Of a stretch of 36,254 nucleotides of DNA, positions 1-7,222 are shown piece by piece. Under the pieces are notes generated by a model. It saw nothing but the letters and a program-made list of their open reading frames with translations. It did not search any database and had not been told where the DNA came from. The position numbers were made by a program, and so were the translations under genes. How positions within the stretch are numbered: the stretch's first letter is position 1; each line of letters opens with the position of its first letter. The stretch is taken from contig CAMILZ010000021.1 of assembly GCA_946223075.1 (NCBI GenBank), forward strand, positions 1 through 36,254, read 5' to 3'. The stretch is from an uncultured Dermabacteraceae bacterium (GTDB lineage Bacteria > Actinomycetota > Actinomycetes > Actinomycetales > Dermabacteraceae).

Positions 1-60
1 CAGGGGGGAGCGGGGTTTGGGCTCCGTGTCAAGCGTGGGAAGACATCCGCGAAAGTGGGG

Positions 61-87
61 TCCGACGCCTGCAAGGCGACCGTCGGA
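61..87 (+). other. Hairpin upstream of the dtxR-like gene
   Basis: TCCGACG (61-67) pairs with CGTCGGA (81-87), with an inner GCCT/AGGC arm. The -10-like hexamer TAGAAT lies just downstream (98-103), but no convincing -35 accompanies it. The structure could be the end of the upstream transcript. It also overlaps a copy of the dispersed motif described at 28276. Confidence 0.35.
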
Positions 88-157
88 ACTGGACTTATAG
101 AATCGAGCAGCGCCTCCATTTAGCCCGCGCGCCCTGGCACTCACCCGAAGGAGCATC

Positions 158-886
158 GTGACTGAACTGATCGACACGACGGAGATGTACCTCAAGACGG
201 TGTTCGAGCTTCTCGAGCTGGGGATTACACCGATGAGGGCGAGGATCGCGGAGAGGCTGCACCAATCTGGCCCCACGGTCTCGCAAACGGTTGCGCGGAT
301 GGAACGCGATGGCTTGCTCTTTCTCGACGACGAGCGGGTGATCCATCTCAGCATTGAAGGGGAGCGGATCGCCACGAGCGTGATGCGTAAACACCGCCTT
401 GCCGAACGGCATTTGATTGACGTCATTGGGCTCGAATATCCGAAGGTGCACGAGGAGGCGTGCCGTTGGGAGCACGTCATGAGCCTCGACGTGGAACGCA
501 AAATTGCCGCCCTTCTCAAGCCCCCGTACCGAGACCCATACGGCAACCCGATTCCTGGCCTCGCCGAACTGGACTGCGGACTCGAGGATATTCATCCCGG
601 CGTGGCAGAGGGTGTCAACGGCTCGAGTGTTCGGCAAAGTGCGGGTCAAAGGCTTGTCGATTGTGACCTGAGCGGCGGGGATCGGCGCGTGCGGATCGCG
701 TCGATCGGCGAGGTCATCCAATCGGATGTCACGTTCCTCGCGGATCTCGAGGAACACGGGATCGTTCCCGGTGCTGACGTGCGCGTTTGTTCCGATGCCG
801 ACGCGATCGTGCTCGAGGTGCACGATCACGAACCGATCTCTCTCACGCCCTCGGATGCGGGACACATGGGAGTGGACCTCGTGTGA
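158..886 (+). CDS. DtxR/IdeR-family iron-dependent transcriptional repressor
   Basis: A 242-residue cytoplasmic metal-sensing repressor of the DtxR/IdeR family. An N-terminal winged helix (residues ~5-70) is followed by the dimerisation domain and a C-terminal SH3-like (FeoA) domain (~175-242). The metal ligands sit at the exact numbers known for DtxR: Met10, Cys102, Glu105 and His106 form the primary site, and His79, Glu83 and His98 the ancillary site. Glu185 and Gln188 in the SH3-like domain have the spacing of the DtxR Glu170/Gln173 pair, displaced by an insert at about 155-173. Cys102 argues for the iron-sensing branch rather than MntR. The GTG start follows GAAGGAG at a good distance. 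The gene stands alone, with a terminator behind it. No DtxR-type palindromic box is visible here, so its targets are elsewhere or diverged. Confidence 0.93.
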   Translation: MTELIDTTEMYLKTVFELLELGITPMRARIAERLHQSGPTVSQTVARMERDGLLFLDDERVIHLSIEGERIATSVMRKHRLAERHLIDVIGLEYPKVHEEACRWEHVMSLDVERKIAALLKPPYRDPYGNPIPGLAELDCGLEDIHPGVAEGVNGSSVRQSAGQRLVDCDLSGGDRRVRIASIGEVIQSDVTFLADLEEHGIVPGADVRVCSDADAIVLEVHDHEPISLTPSDAGHMGVDLV

Positions 887-928
887 CCTGGCCCGGTCTA
901 GGTAAAGGACAGTCAAAGACTTGTAACA

Positions 929-965
929 GCCTCCGTCAGATCCCTCTGGCGGAGGCTTCTTCTCT
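929..965 (+). terminator. Rho-independent terminator after the DtxR gene
   Basis: An 11-bp stem, GCCTCCGTCAG (929-939) with CTGGCGGAGGC (946-956), contains one G-U pair and a 6-base loop. It is followed by TTCTTCTCTC and lies 43 bases after the stop codon of the regulator gene. Confidence 0.85.
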
Positions 966-977
966 CGTAGAGTTTTA

Positions 978-1085
978 CTCGGCTGCGGATGAGCCGCGCC
1001 CCCGCCCCCGGATTTTCACCCCTGCTCCGGGAAGCTCGAAATTTTAGGCAGGAGCCGCAAGGCCGAGAACATGGAAGGTCCCCAA
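978..1085 (+). other. Structured 5' leader of the NlpC/P60 gene
   Basis: The leader can fold into nested helices. CTCGGC (978-983) pairs with GCCGAG (1062-1067), GCGG (985-988) with CCGC (994-997), and CCTGC (1021-1025) with GCAGG (1048-1052). Cell-wall hydrolase genes in actinobacteria often carry a c-di-AMP (ydaO) riboswitch, but I do not find its conserved core here, so no riboswitch is called. Confidence 0.3.
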
Positions 1086-1979
1086 GTGTCGAATCGTTCC
1101 GCGAACACCCATCGCCGCCAGATGCGCCCCGTGAACCCGGTGGTGCGTGCAACGCGCGGCACCGCTGGCGTTGCCTTCGCTGCGACCTTCGTTCTCACCG
1201 GCTCGACCGGCGCTCTTGCTGATGGCACCACTCAGGCTGATGCCGCCGCTGAGTCCGCGAACGTTATCGCTCCCGTGACCGCACCTGCCGTGACGATCCC
1301 GGCAGCGCAAAAGCACGACGGTGCCGCCTTCGGTGTGTTCGCCGCCGAGACTGCGACCCTCAAGCCGGAAGCCCCCGCCGTCGAGGTCGAAGAGACCGAG
1401 ACCCGTGCTGACCGCGATGAGGATGCGAACGAGGATACTCGCGAAGAAAACTCGCGTGATCGCGAGGATCGCGAGGACAACGAGCGCACGGATCGTGACG
1501 ATGAACGCTCTGACCACGAGAACCGCCGTTCGAACCGTGACAATGACGAGCGTTCGAACCGCGACGACGAGAACGATGAGGAAAGCTCGCGTTCGAGCGA
1601 ACAGGGCGATGACGATTCCGACGAGGCGCCGAGCTCCTCGGTTGCCGGTAGCTCGATCTTCGCGACGGCGAAGAGGGGCATCGGCGTTCCCTACGTGTTC
1701 GGCGGCAGCTCGCGCTCGGGCTGGGACTGCTCCGGCTTCACCTCGTGGGTGTATCGCCAGCACGGCATCAACCTCCCGCACAGCGCCCGTGCCCAGGTGA
1801 ACATGGGTAAGCGCATTTCCAAGTCGGAAGCGCGCCCCGGTGACCTTGTGTACCACCCCGGTCACGTCGGTATTTACGCGGGTAACGGCATGATTCTCGA
1901 TGCCGGCAACAAGGCCAAGGGCACGAGCATCCGTAAGCTCTGGAGTGCGAACTGGTCGTACTACCGCATTGTCGACTGA
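1086..1979 (+). CDS. Secreted NlpC/P60 peptidoglycan endopeptidase with charged linker
   Basis: A secreted cell-wall hydrolase, probably cutting D-Glu-mesoDap (or equivalent) peptide bonds in peptidoglycan. Counting from the upstream ATG at 1071, a signal sequence spans ~20-51. A long low-complexity linker rich in Asp, Glu, Arg and Asn follows (~107-185). The C-terminal NlpC/P60 domain (~193-302) has the nucleophile Cys220 in WDCSGF and the catalytic His265 in GHVGIY. I prefer the GTG at 1086 as start because GGAAGG (1073-1078) lies 7 bases upstream, whereas the ATG at 1071 has no good ribosome binding site. The gene is monocistronic between two terminators. The linker may span or bind the wall; it is much more charged than the coiled-coil linkers of RipA-type enzymes. 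Confidence 0.9.
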   Translation: MSNRSANTHRRQMRPVNPVVRATRGTAGVAFAATFVLTGSTGALADGTTQADAAAESANVIAPVTAPAVTIPAAQKHDGAAFGVFAAETATLKPEAPAVEVEETETRADRDEDANEDTREENSRDREDREDNERTDRDDERSDHENRRSNRDNDERSNRDDENDEESSRSSEQGDDDSDEAPSSSVAGSSIFATAKRGIGVPYVFGGSSRSGWDCSGFTSWVYRQHGINLPHSARAQVNMGKRISKSEARPGDLVYHPGHVGIYAGNGMILDAGNKAKGTSIRKLWSANWSYYRIVD

Positions 1980-1994
1980 CACTGACTCTTGTAA

Positions 1995-2034
1995 GGAAGC
2001 CATCTCGGTGTATTCCGAGGTGGCTTCCTCGTTT
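1995..2034 (+). terminator. Rho-independent terminator after the NlpC/P60 gene
   Basis: GGAAGCCATCTCGG (from 1995) pairs with the facing strand that ends in GGCTTCC (2028), around the loop TGTATT. The stem is followed by TCGTTT. Confidence 0.88.
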
Positions 2035-2054
2035 AAGTGGTCGTGGTGTTTCGG

Positions 2055-2060
2055 TAGGGT
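2055..2060 (+). promoter_or_regulatory. -10 element TAGGGT, predicted leaderless start
   Basis: TAGGGT ends exactly 6 bases before the ATG at 2067. With the usual 6-7 base distance from -10 to +1, the transcript would begin at or next to the start codon. The same spacing recurs at four other genes in this window. Confidence 0.55.
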
Positions 2061-2066
2061 GAGGCT

Positions 2067-2948
2067 ATGACTATCGTGCGTGAGATCGGGGCTGTGCTCC
2101 TCGTACTAATCTCGTTTGTGGCCACGACCGTGAGTGTGCCCGCGGCGTGGATCCGCGACCGCATCGTGAGCAAAGACGGCTTCTTAACTCTTACGGGCCC
2201 GCTCGCGCACGACATCGACCTGCAGAAGAAACTCGGGAACGAGGCAATGAATCAGATCGGTGAAGGCCTGCCGATCCCCGAGAGCTTTCGCTCGAACGTT
2301 CAAGACATGATCCTCAGCCAAGTGGGTGCGGTGACGGGTACCAAGGCGTACGGGCAAATGTGGACCGGCACCATGGAAGATATGCACGATCAACTCGCGA
2401 GCGGCTCAACGACCGTGACCGTGCACGCCGATCTCACTCCCGTGTGGGATGCACTCCTTGCCCCCGTGCAGTCGATTCTTCCCTTCGATCTGCCTGAGGT
2501 GGGGCCGACCGTCGTGAATCTCGGGTCTTTCGACGCAGGGTGGTTCGAGGTCCTCGAGGCCGTTGCGGTGAACGCGACCCTTTTGACGGTCGTGGGGATC
2601 GCCGCGGGCCTCGGTGCTCTTGTCGTGTCGAGCGTGCGGCTGCGCACCCTGGTGCTTCTCGGAATCTCCGTCGTGCTCTCTGCCCTCACGTGGATCGCTG
2701 TGCTTTACGGTCATGGACTCTGGGTGCCCGATTCCCTTACGGGTTCTACCGTTGCCGGTCCCGTGATGCAGCGCGTGCTGGACGTTGCTGCGCACGACGT
2801 GTTTGTGCCCGCGGTCCTGTGTGCCCTTACGGGGCTCGGCCTCATCATTATTGCCGTCACGGGCATGTCAGTCATTGCGGCGCGGAGGGCATCGGCTCCT
2901 CAGCAGGCGGTGAACACGGTCCCCGCCGGCTACCCTGAGCGCTGGTAG
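2067..2948 (+). CDS. Conserved four-helix membrane protein of unknown function
   Basis: I recognise no enzyme family. The 293-residue protein has an N-terminal membrane helix (~6-28) and an external or periplasm-like segment of about 130 residues (~30-160) without cysteines. Three further helices follow (~165-188, ~192-214, ~244-270), and the tail is short and polar. This one-plus-three layout is common among actinobacterial envelope proteins. The ATG at 2067 is favoured by the TAGGGT -10 hexamer just upstream and by protein length; GGTGAGG also overlaps the ribosome-binding position. The gene lies alone between the NlpC/P60 terminator and dsdA, so context gives no function. Confidence 0.75.
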   Translation: MTIVREIGAVLLVLISFVATTVSVPAAWIRDRIVSKDGFLTLTGPLAHDIDLQKKLGNEAMNQIGEGLPIPESFRSNVQDMILSQVGAVTGTKAYGQMWTGTMEDMHDQLASGSTTVTVHADLTPVWDALLAPVQSILPFDLPEVGPTVVNLGSFDAGWFEVLEAVAVNATLLTVVGIAAGLGALVVSSVRLRTLVLLGISVVLSALTWIAVLYGHGLWVPDSLTGSTVAGPVMQRVLDVAAHDVFVPAVLCALTGLGLIIIAVTGMSVIAARRASAPQQAVNTVPAGYPERW

Positions 2949-3048
2949 AAGCAGGTGCCTGCACGCGTGGGTGAGGTGCAGTTCTTGCCCGAGAATTGGT
3001 TGTGAAACATTAGAAGTTTGAACTGTTCAGGATGACAGGAAGACTGAC

Positions 3049-4392
3049 ATGATTGCCGGGCGCACACGGGAAGACTGGATCGACGAGTTCCCGCTTATTC
3101 GCGATTTGGCTTCGATGCGCGAGCTTTCGTGGTTCAACCCGAACATTGCAAAGACGGCGGAAGAGGGGATCGCTGATGTTGGGCTCACGGCGGCGGATGT
3201 TCGTGACGCCTCGGCGCGGCTCAAACGCTTTGCGCCGTACATCCGCGCGGTGTTCCCCGAAACGTCGGTGTCGGCCGGCATTATCGAATCGCCGATCGCA
3301 GCTGTCCCGAACCTCGCACGAGCGATTGGTGAACGCAAGGGGGTGGAAATGCCCGGTGCGATGTGGGTGAAGCTCGATTCTCATCTCCCAATTTCGGGCT
3401 CGATCAAGGCCCGCGGCGGCATCTATGAGGTACTCAAGCACGCCGAGGAGATCGCCCTCAAGCACGAGCTCATCACCCTCGATAGCGACTACAGCGTGCT
3501 CAACTCAGATAAGGCGCGCGAGGTATTCGGCCAGTACCGCGTGGCAGTCGGTTCCACCGGCAACCTTGGCCTCTCGATCGGGATCATGAGCGCAAAACTT
3601 GGGTTCAAGGCAAGTGTGCACATGTCTTCCGACGCTCGGCAGTGGAAGAAAGACCGCTTGCGTTCGCACGGCGTTGAAGTTGTGGAGTACGAATCGGACT
3701 TTTCGATCGCCGTGGCGGCTGGACGCAAGCAAGCGGAGAGCGACGAGACGATCTACTTCGTTGACGATGAGAACTCAAGGAGTCTGTTCCTCGGGTACGC
3801 GGTCTCGGGCCACCGACTTGCGGGCCAGCTCCAGGCACTGGAAATCGAGGTGGATGAGGAACACCCGCTATTTGTGTACCTCCCGTGTGGTGTGGGTGGC
3901 GGACCCGGTGGCGTCGCTTTCGGCCTGAAGGTGGAGTTCGGGGACGCGGTGCGCTGCATTTTCACGGAACCGACGCACTGCCCGTCGATGCTGCTCGGTG
4001 TGCATACGGGGGCGCACGAGGCGCTTGCGGTGCAGGACTTCGGTATTGACAACGTGACGGCCGCCGATGGGCTTGCGTGCGGTCGCCCTTCGGGCTTCGT
4101 GGGGCAGGCAATGGGCCGCCTTATCGACGGCTTCTACACGGTTGATGACGAGGAAATGTATCGGCTCGTTGCCCAGGCGGACCGCGCCGAGGGTCTCAAA
4201 ATGGAGCCTTCGAGTGCAACGAGCCTTCTTGGGCCTTCGCACGTGCTGGCAAATGCCGAGTATCGCGAACGGGTCGGTGTCGACGACGAGAAGCTCGCGA
4301 GGGCGACCCATCTTTCGTGGATCACGGGCGGCAACATGGTGCCTGAAGAGGAGATGGCGAGCTACATCGAGAAGGGGAACTCTCTGTTGTAG
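3049..4392 (+). CDS. dsdA: D-serine ammonia-lyase (D-serine dehydratase)
   Basis: A cytoplasmic PLP enzyme that converts D-serine to pyruvate and ammonia (EC 4.3.1.18), used for detoxification or catabolism. At 447 residues it is close to the E. coli enzyme (about 440). The Schiff-base lysine is Lys120 in LPISGSIKARGG. The glycine-rich phosphate-binding loop is GSTGNLGLS (~168-176). The C-terminal region keeps the DsdA-type motif CGVGGGPGGVAFG. The ATG is preceded by AGGAAG at 3040-3045. No dsdC regulator or dsdX permease is adjacent, so uptake and control are separate. A GC-rich hairpin follows the stop codon. The match to DsdA extends over the whole length, so the assignment is firm. Confidence 0.93.
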   Translation: MIAGRTREDWIDEFPLIRDLASMRELSWFNPNIAKTAEEGIADVGLTAADVRDASARLKRFAPYIRAVFPETSVSAGIIESPIAAVPNLARAIGERKGVEMPGAMWVKLDSHLPISGSIKARGGIYEVLKHAEEIALKHELITLDSDYSVLNSDKAREVFGQYRVAVGSTGNLGLSIGIMSAKLGFKASVHMSSDARQWKKDRLRSHGVEVVEYESDFSIAVAAGRKQAESDETIYFVDDENSRSLFLGYAVSGHRLAGQLQALEIEVDEEHPLFVYLPCGVGGGPGGVAFGLKVEFGDAVRCIFTEPTHCPSMLLGVHTGAHEALAVQDFGIDNVTAADGLACGRPSGFVGQAMGRLIDGFYTVDDEEMYRLVAQADRAEGLKMEPSSATSLLGPSHVLANAEYRERVGVDDEKLARATHLSWITGGNMVPEEEMASYIEKGNSLL

Positions 4393-4408
4393 TGCGCGCT
4401 TTTCGCGT

Positions 4409-4440
4409 GGAGGCCTCGAGCGAACATTCTCGGGGCCTCC
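4409..4440 (+). terminator. Terminator-like hairpin after dsdA
   Basis: GGAGGCCTCGAG (4409-4420) pairs with CTCGGGGCCTCC (4429-4440), a 12-bp stem with one wobble pair and an 8-base loop. No strong T run follows, so termination is likely but not certain. Confidence 0.6.
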
Positions 4441-4575
4441 TGCATTGCCGGGGGAGTGGGGCGCTCGGTGTGATCTGTCTGGGTTTCTCGTCTCTTTCCG
4501 GGGGCTGCGTCTGAATTATCGGTGAACAGGTTCTGACATTTTCTCGCCTGCCTTGAGGAAAACCCTCGCGATTGG

Positions 4576-4600
4576 TTTATTTAAATCGTCTTTAAAAACT
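4576..4600 (+). promoter_or_regulatory. A/T-rich candidate operator/promoter of the ROK-ABC operon
   Basis: This A/T-rich patch within G/C-rich DNA lies about 45 bases before the ROK gene. It contains TTTAAA at 4580-4585 and again at 4591-4596. The 11-base phasing puts both on the same DNA face, as expected for repressor half-sites or a promoter-operator. Autoregulation by the ROK protein is inference. Confidence 0.4.
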
Positions 4601-4642
4601 GCCGACGCGAGTGAGTTGGCCGTCTAGGCGGGAGGGGTAGCC

Positions 4643-5854
4643 ATGATGCGAGCGCGAAGTTCGGCTTCCGCAGCGCGCTCGGTTCAAGCCGAGTCACGCA
4701 CTGGCGCGCACCCCGTTCCTCCCGAAGAGCAGTGCCTCATCCTTCTACGCGACCACCACTCCCTTACGGCAAGCGCGATCGCGAGTCGCACCGATCTATC
4801 GCGGCCCACGATCGATGCGGCCCTCAGGTCGCTCGAGACCGCCAAGATCGTCACCTCGGATTTGCGGCCCACCGGAAAAGCGGGCCGACCAGGAAGAACG
4901 TACACGTTTGTGCCTCGCGACAGAATGATCGGCGTAGATATCGGCCAGCATGCGATCCGCGCGATCGCCACCGATCGCGCAGGCCGAATCCTCGCGCGCT
5001 ATGAGGCGGATCGCGTGCGCGAACCCTCGCGCGACACGTTCCTTCACGACCTCGATGATGTCGTTCGCACCGTGAGTGAAGGCGCCACGATCGCGGGTAT
5101 CGGTCTCGCCGTCCCCGGCATCGTGAAGTCACAGAAAGTCAAACTTTCACGCGTTTTGCCGTATCTCAATGACTGGGATTTCCATCGCGAAATTGAATCC
5201 CTCATTAAAGCTCCACTATTCGTGAGTAACGACGTTAAAGCAGCCGCGCTAGGCGAGGCACGCCTCGGTGCTGGCACGACCGATTCCTCCCAGGTGACCG
5301 TGTGGCTCGGTCGGCGCGTGTCCACTGCGGTGACCTTCAATGGCGACATGTTCGAAGGAGCCAATGGTGTTGCCGGCGAAATGACCACGGCGGTGGGAAC
5401 CCAATGGACTCCGGGCTCCGTGTGCGGTGACTGGCAGTGGCCCGGCGGTCGAAGCCCGCTTGAGACGGCAGAGCGCGCCAACGCCGGTGATGCCGATTCC
5501 CTGGCGAGCCTGCACGAGTACCTCAGTGCGCTCGCCGACCCCCTTTCACGCCTCGTCGCCATCCTCGATCCAGAAGTGCTCGTACTCGCGGGCGCTTTGA
5601 GCGAGACCTCCGCGCCACTCGCGGACTTCCTCGCGACGTATTTGAAGGAACGCCTCACGGTGCCCTTTTTGCCGCGGATTAGGCGCTCGGTGCACGGCCG
5701 TTATTCAACAGCCGTCGGAGCGCTCTACACCGCGTTCACGAACCCGAGTGCACCCGCGCTCGCTCACTGGCAACTGCCCGCACCTTTAACCCTGACCGAA
5801 ACCGACCTTTCCTCCGAATCTGACCTGCAACCGACGCGAGCCTTAGCCAGCTAA
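4643..5854 (+). CDS. ROK-family transcriptional regulator
   Basis: A sugar-responsive DNA-binding protein of the ROK (repressor, ORF, kinase) family, 403 residues. The N-terminal winged helix-turn-helix (~38-85) contains ASRTDLSRPTIDAALRSLE. A ROK ATPase-like fold follows, with GVDIGQHAIRAIATD near 95-110, an NDVKAAALGEARLGAG segment (~194-209) and a VLAGAL segment (~314-319). The zinc motif of the family (CxCGxxGC) is eroded to SVCGDWQWPGG, and the usual GE-GH motif reads GEMTTAVG. It is therefore probably a sensor without kinase activity. The start codon follows GGGAGGGG (4629-4636). It lies 42 bases before the binding-protein gene on the same strand, so it probably controls and is cotranscribed with the transport operon. 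Confidence 0.88.
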   Translation: MMRARSSASAARSVQAESRTGAHPVPPEEQCLILLRDHHSLTASAIASRTDLSRPTIDAALRSLETAKIVTSDLRPTGKAGRPGRTYTFVPRDRMIGVDIGQHAIRAIATDRAGRILARYEADRVREPSRDTFLHDLDDVVRTVSEGATIAGIGLAVPGIVKSQKVKLSRVLPYLNDWDFHREIESLIKAPLFVSNDVKAAALGEARLGAGTTDSSQVTVWLGRRVSTAVTFNGDMFEGANGVAGEMTTAVGTQWTPGSVCGDWQWPGGRSPLETAERANAGDADSLASLHEYLSALADPLSRLVAILDPEVLVLAGALSETSAPLADFLATYLKERLTVPFLPRIRRSVHGRYSTAVGALYTAFTNPSAPALAHWQLPAPLTLTETDLSSESDLQPTRALAS

Positions 5855-5896
5855 ATCCCAACCTGTATCCCCCTCTCACTACTCAAGGAGCACATC

Positions 5897-7222
5897 ATGA
5901 CGACATCCACCATCGCCCGCCGTTCCCTCCTCGCCGCGGGTGGCGCTGCGTTCGCAGCAGCCGCCGCTGGCTGCGGCGGCTCCGGCACGGGTAAAACCTC
6001 GAGCGAGGGCACGAAGAACGAGATCGGCGACGATCCCGAAAAGGTCGAAGGTTCGATCTCCTACGGCTTCTGGGACGTGAACCAGCAGGACATGCTGGAA
6101 GAGATGATCAAGGCGTTCAACGTGAAGTACCCGAACGTCAAGGTCAGCCTCCAGATGACCCCGTGGAAGGAGTACTTCGGTAAGCTGCGCACGCAGGTCT
6201 CGTCGAAGGCTCTTCCGGACGTGTTCTGGATGACCGGCCCGAACTTCCGCTCCTACGCCGAGAACGGTCAGCTTGCTTCGCTCAAGGGCCTCCAGGATGC
6301 GGGTCTTTTCGACCCGAAGAACTACCCGGAAGCCCTCGCGGACATGTACAGCGTCGACGGTGAGCCGTTCGCTGCTCCGAAGGACTTCGACACCGTCGCC
6401 ATTTGGTACAACAAGAAGCTCTTCGACCAGGCCGGCGTTGCCTACCCCGACGAGACCTGGACGCTCGACACCTATAAGGAAAAAGCTGTCGAACTGGGCG
6501 AGAAGCTTCCCGACGATGTCTGGGGCTGTGCAGAGGTGTTCTCGCGCACCGCGTCCTACTACCATTCGATCGCCATCACGGGCGGCTACGTCATTTCCGA
6601 CGACAAGAAGAAGTCGGGTTACGACGATCCGAAGACGATCGAGGGCGTGAAGTTCTGGCGCGACCTGATCGAGATCGGTGCTTCCCCCGACCTCGACTAC
6701 CTCGCGGAGAACTCCGCCTACGCGATGTTCGAGAGTGGCAAGTGTGCGATGCAGTGGTCGGGCAATTGGCGTGTGCCGGCGATGCTCAAGGCCTCGACCA
6801 AGGACGATGTGACCGTCGCGACGCTGCCCGGTGGCGACATTCCTAAGACCGCCGTGCACGGTATCGGTAACTGCATCTCGGCTTTCACCAAGAACATGCC
6901 GGCCGCGCAGGCTCTTGTGGCCTTCCTCGCGGGTGAAGAGGCCGCAAAGATCAGCGCCGAATCCGGCGCGGCGAACCCGGCCCTCAACGGCACTCAGGAT
7001 GGCTACGTCAACGCTCACCCGGAGCTCAACCTCCAGGTGTTCATCGACCAGGCCGAGAACAACGGTGTGTCCTTCCCCGTCTCGAAGAACTGCCCGGACT
7101 GGCAGGAGCTCGAGGGCGAGTACCTCACGAAGGTCTTCACCGGTGAACTCACTGCCGAGGAAGGCTGCACCGAGCTCGCCAAGGCCATGAACGAGGTGCT
7201 CGCGAAGGAGAAGAGCGAGTGA
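5897..7222 (+). CDS. Sugar ABC transporter solute-binding lipoprotein
   Basis: Extracellular substrate-binding component (family 1, MalE-like) of a carbohydrate importer, 441 residues. The N-terminus has a twin-arginine-like ARRSLLAAGG and a lipobox ending AAAGC, so Cys26 is the likely lipidated residue. The mature protein starts with a Gly/Ser-rich spacer. The rest has the periplasmic-binding fold, with family 1 hallmarks such as ISYGFWDVNQQDMLEEMIKAFN and YADAMFESGKCAM-type segments. The ATG follows AAGGAG. Its stop overlaps the GTG of the first permease gene by 4 bases, so the two are translationally coupled. The neighbouring dehydrogenases suggest a polyol or modified-sugar substrate, which cannot be named from sequence alone. 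Confidence 0.93.
   Translation: MTTSTIARRSLLAAGGAAFAAAAAGCGGSGTGKTSSEGTKNEIGDDPEKVEGSISYGFWDVNQQDMLEEMIKAFNVKYPNVKVSLQMTPWKEYFGKLRTQVSSKALPDVFWMTGPNFRSYAENGQLASLKGLQDAGLFDPKNYPEALADMYSVDGEPFAAPKDFDTVAIWYNKKLFDQAGVAYPDETWTLDTYKEKAVELGEKLPDDVWGCAEVFSRTASYYHSIAITGGYVISDDKKKSGYDDPKTIEGVKFWRDLIEIGASPDLDYLAENSAYAMFESGKCAMQWSGNWRVPAMLKASTKDDVTVATLPGGDIPKTAVHGIGNCISAFTKNMPAAQALVAFLAGEEAAKISAESGAANPALNGTQDGYVNAHPELNLQVFIDQAENNGVSFPVSKNCPDWQELEGEYLTKVFTGELTAEEGCTELAKAMNEVLAKEKSE

Noticed and set aside
978..1085. c-di-AMP (ydaO) riboswitch before the NlpC/P60 gene
   Set aside because: The family context fits, but the conserved core segments are not present; only generic helices are seen.
1044..2003. 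319-codon frame on the minus strand opposite the NlpC/P60 gene
   Set aside because: It is the antisense of the Asp/Arg-rich linker, which produces long Val/Arg/Ser frames by codon symmetry. No start signal or family pattern is seen.
5879..7018. 379-codon minus-strand frame opposite the solute-binding protein gene
   Set aside because: It is a GC-driven antisense frame. The plus strand has a clear lipobox, ribosome binding site and family motifs.
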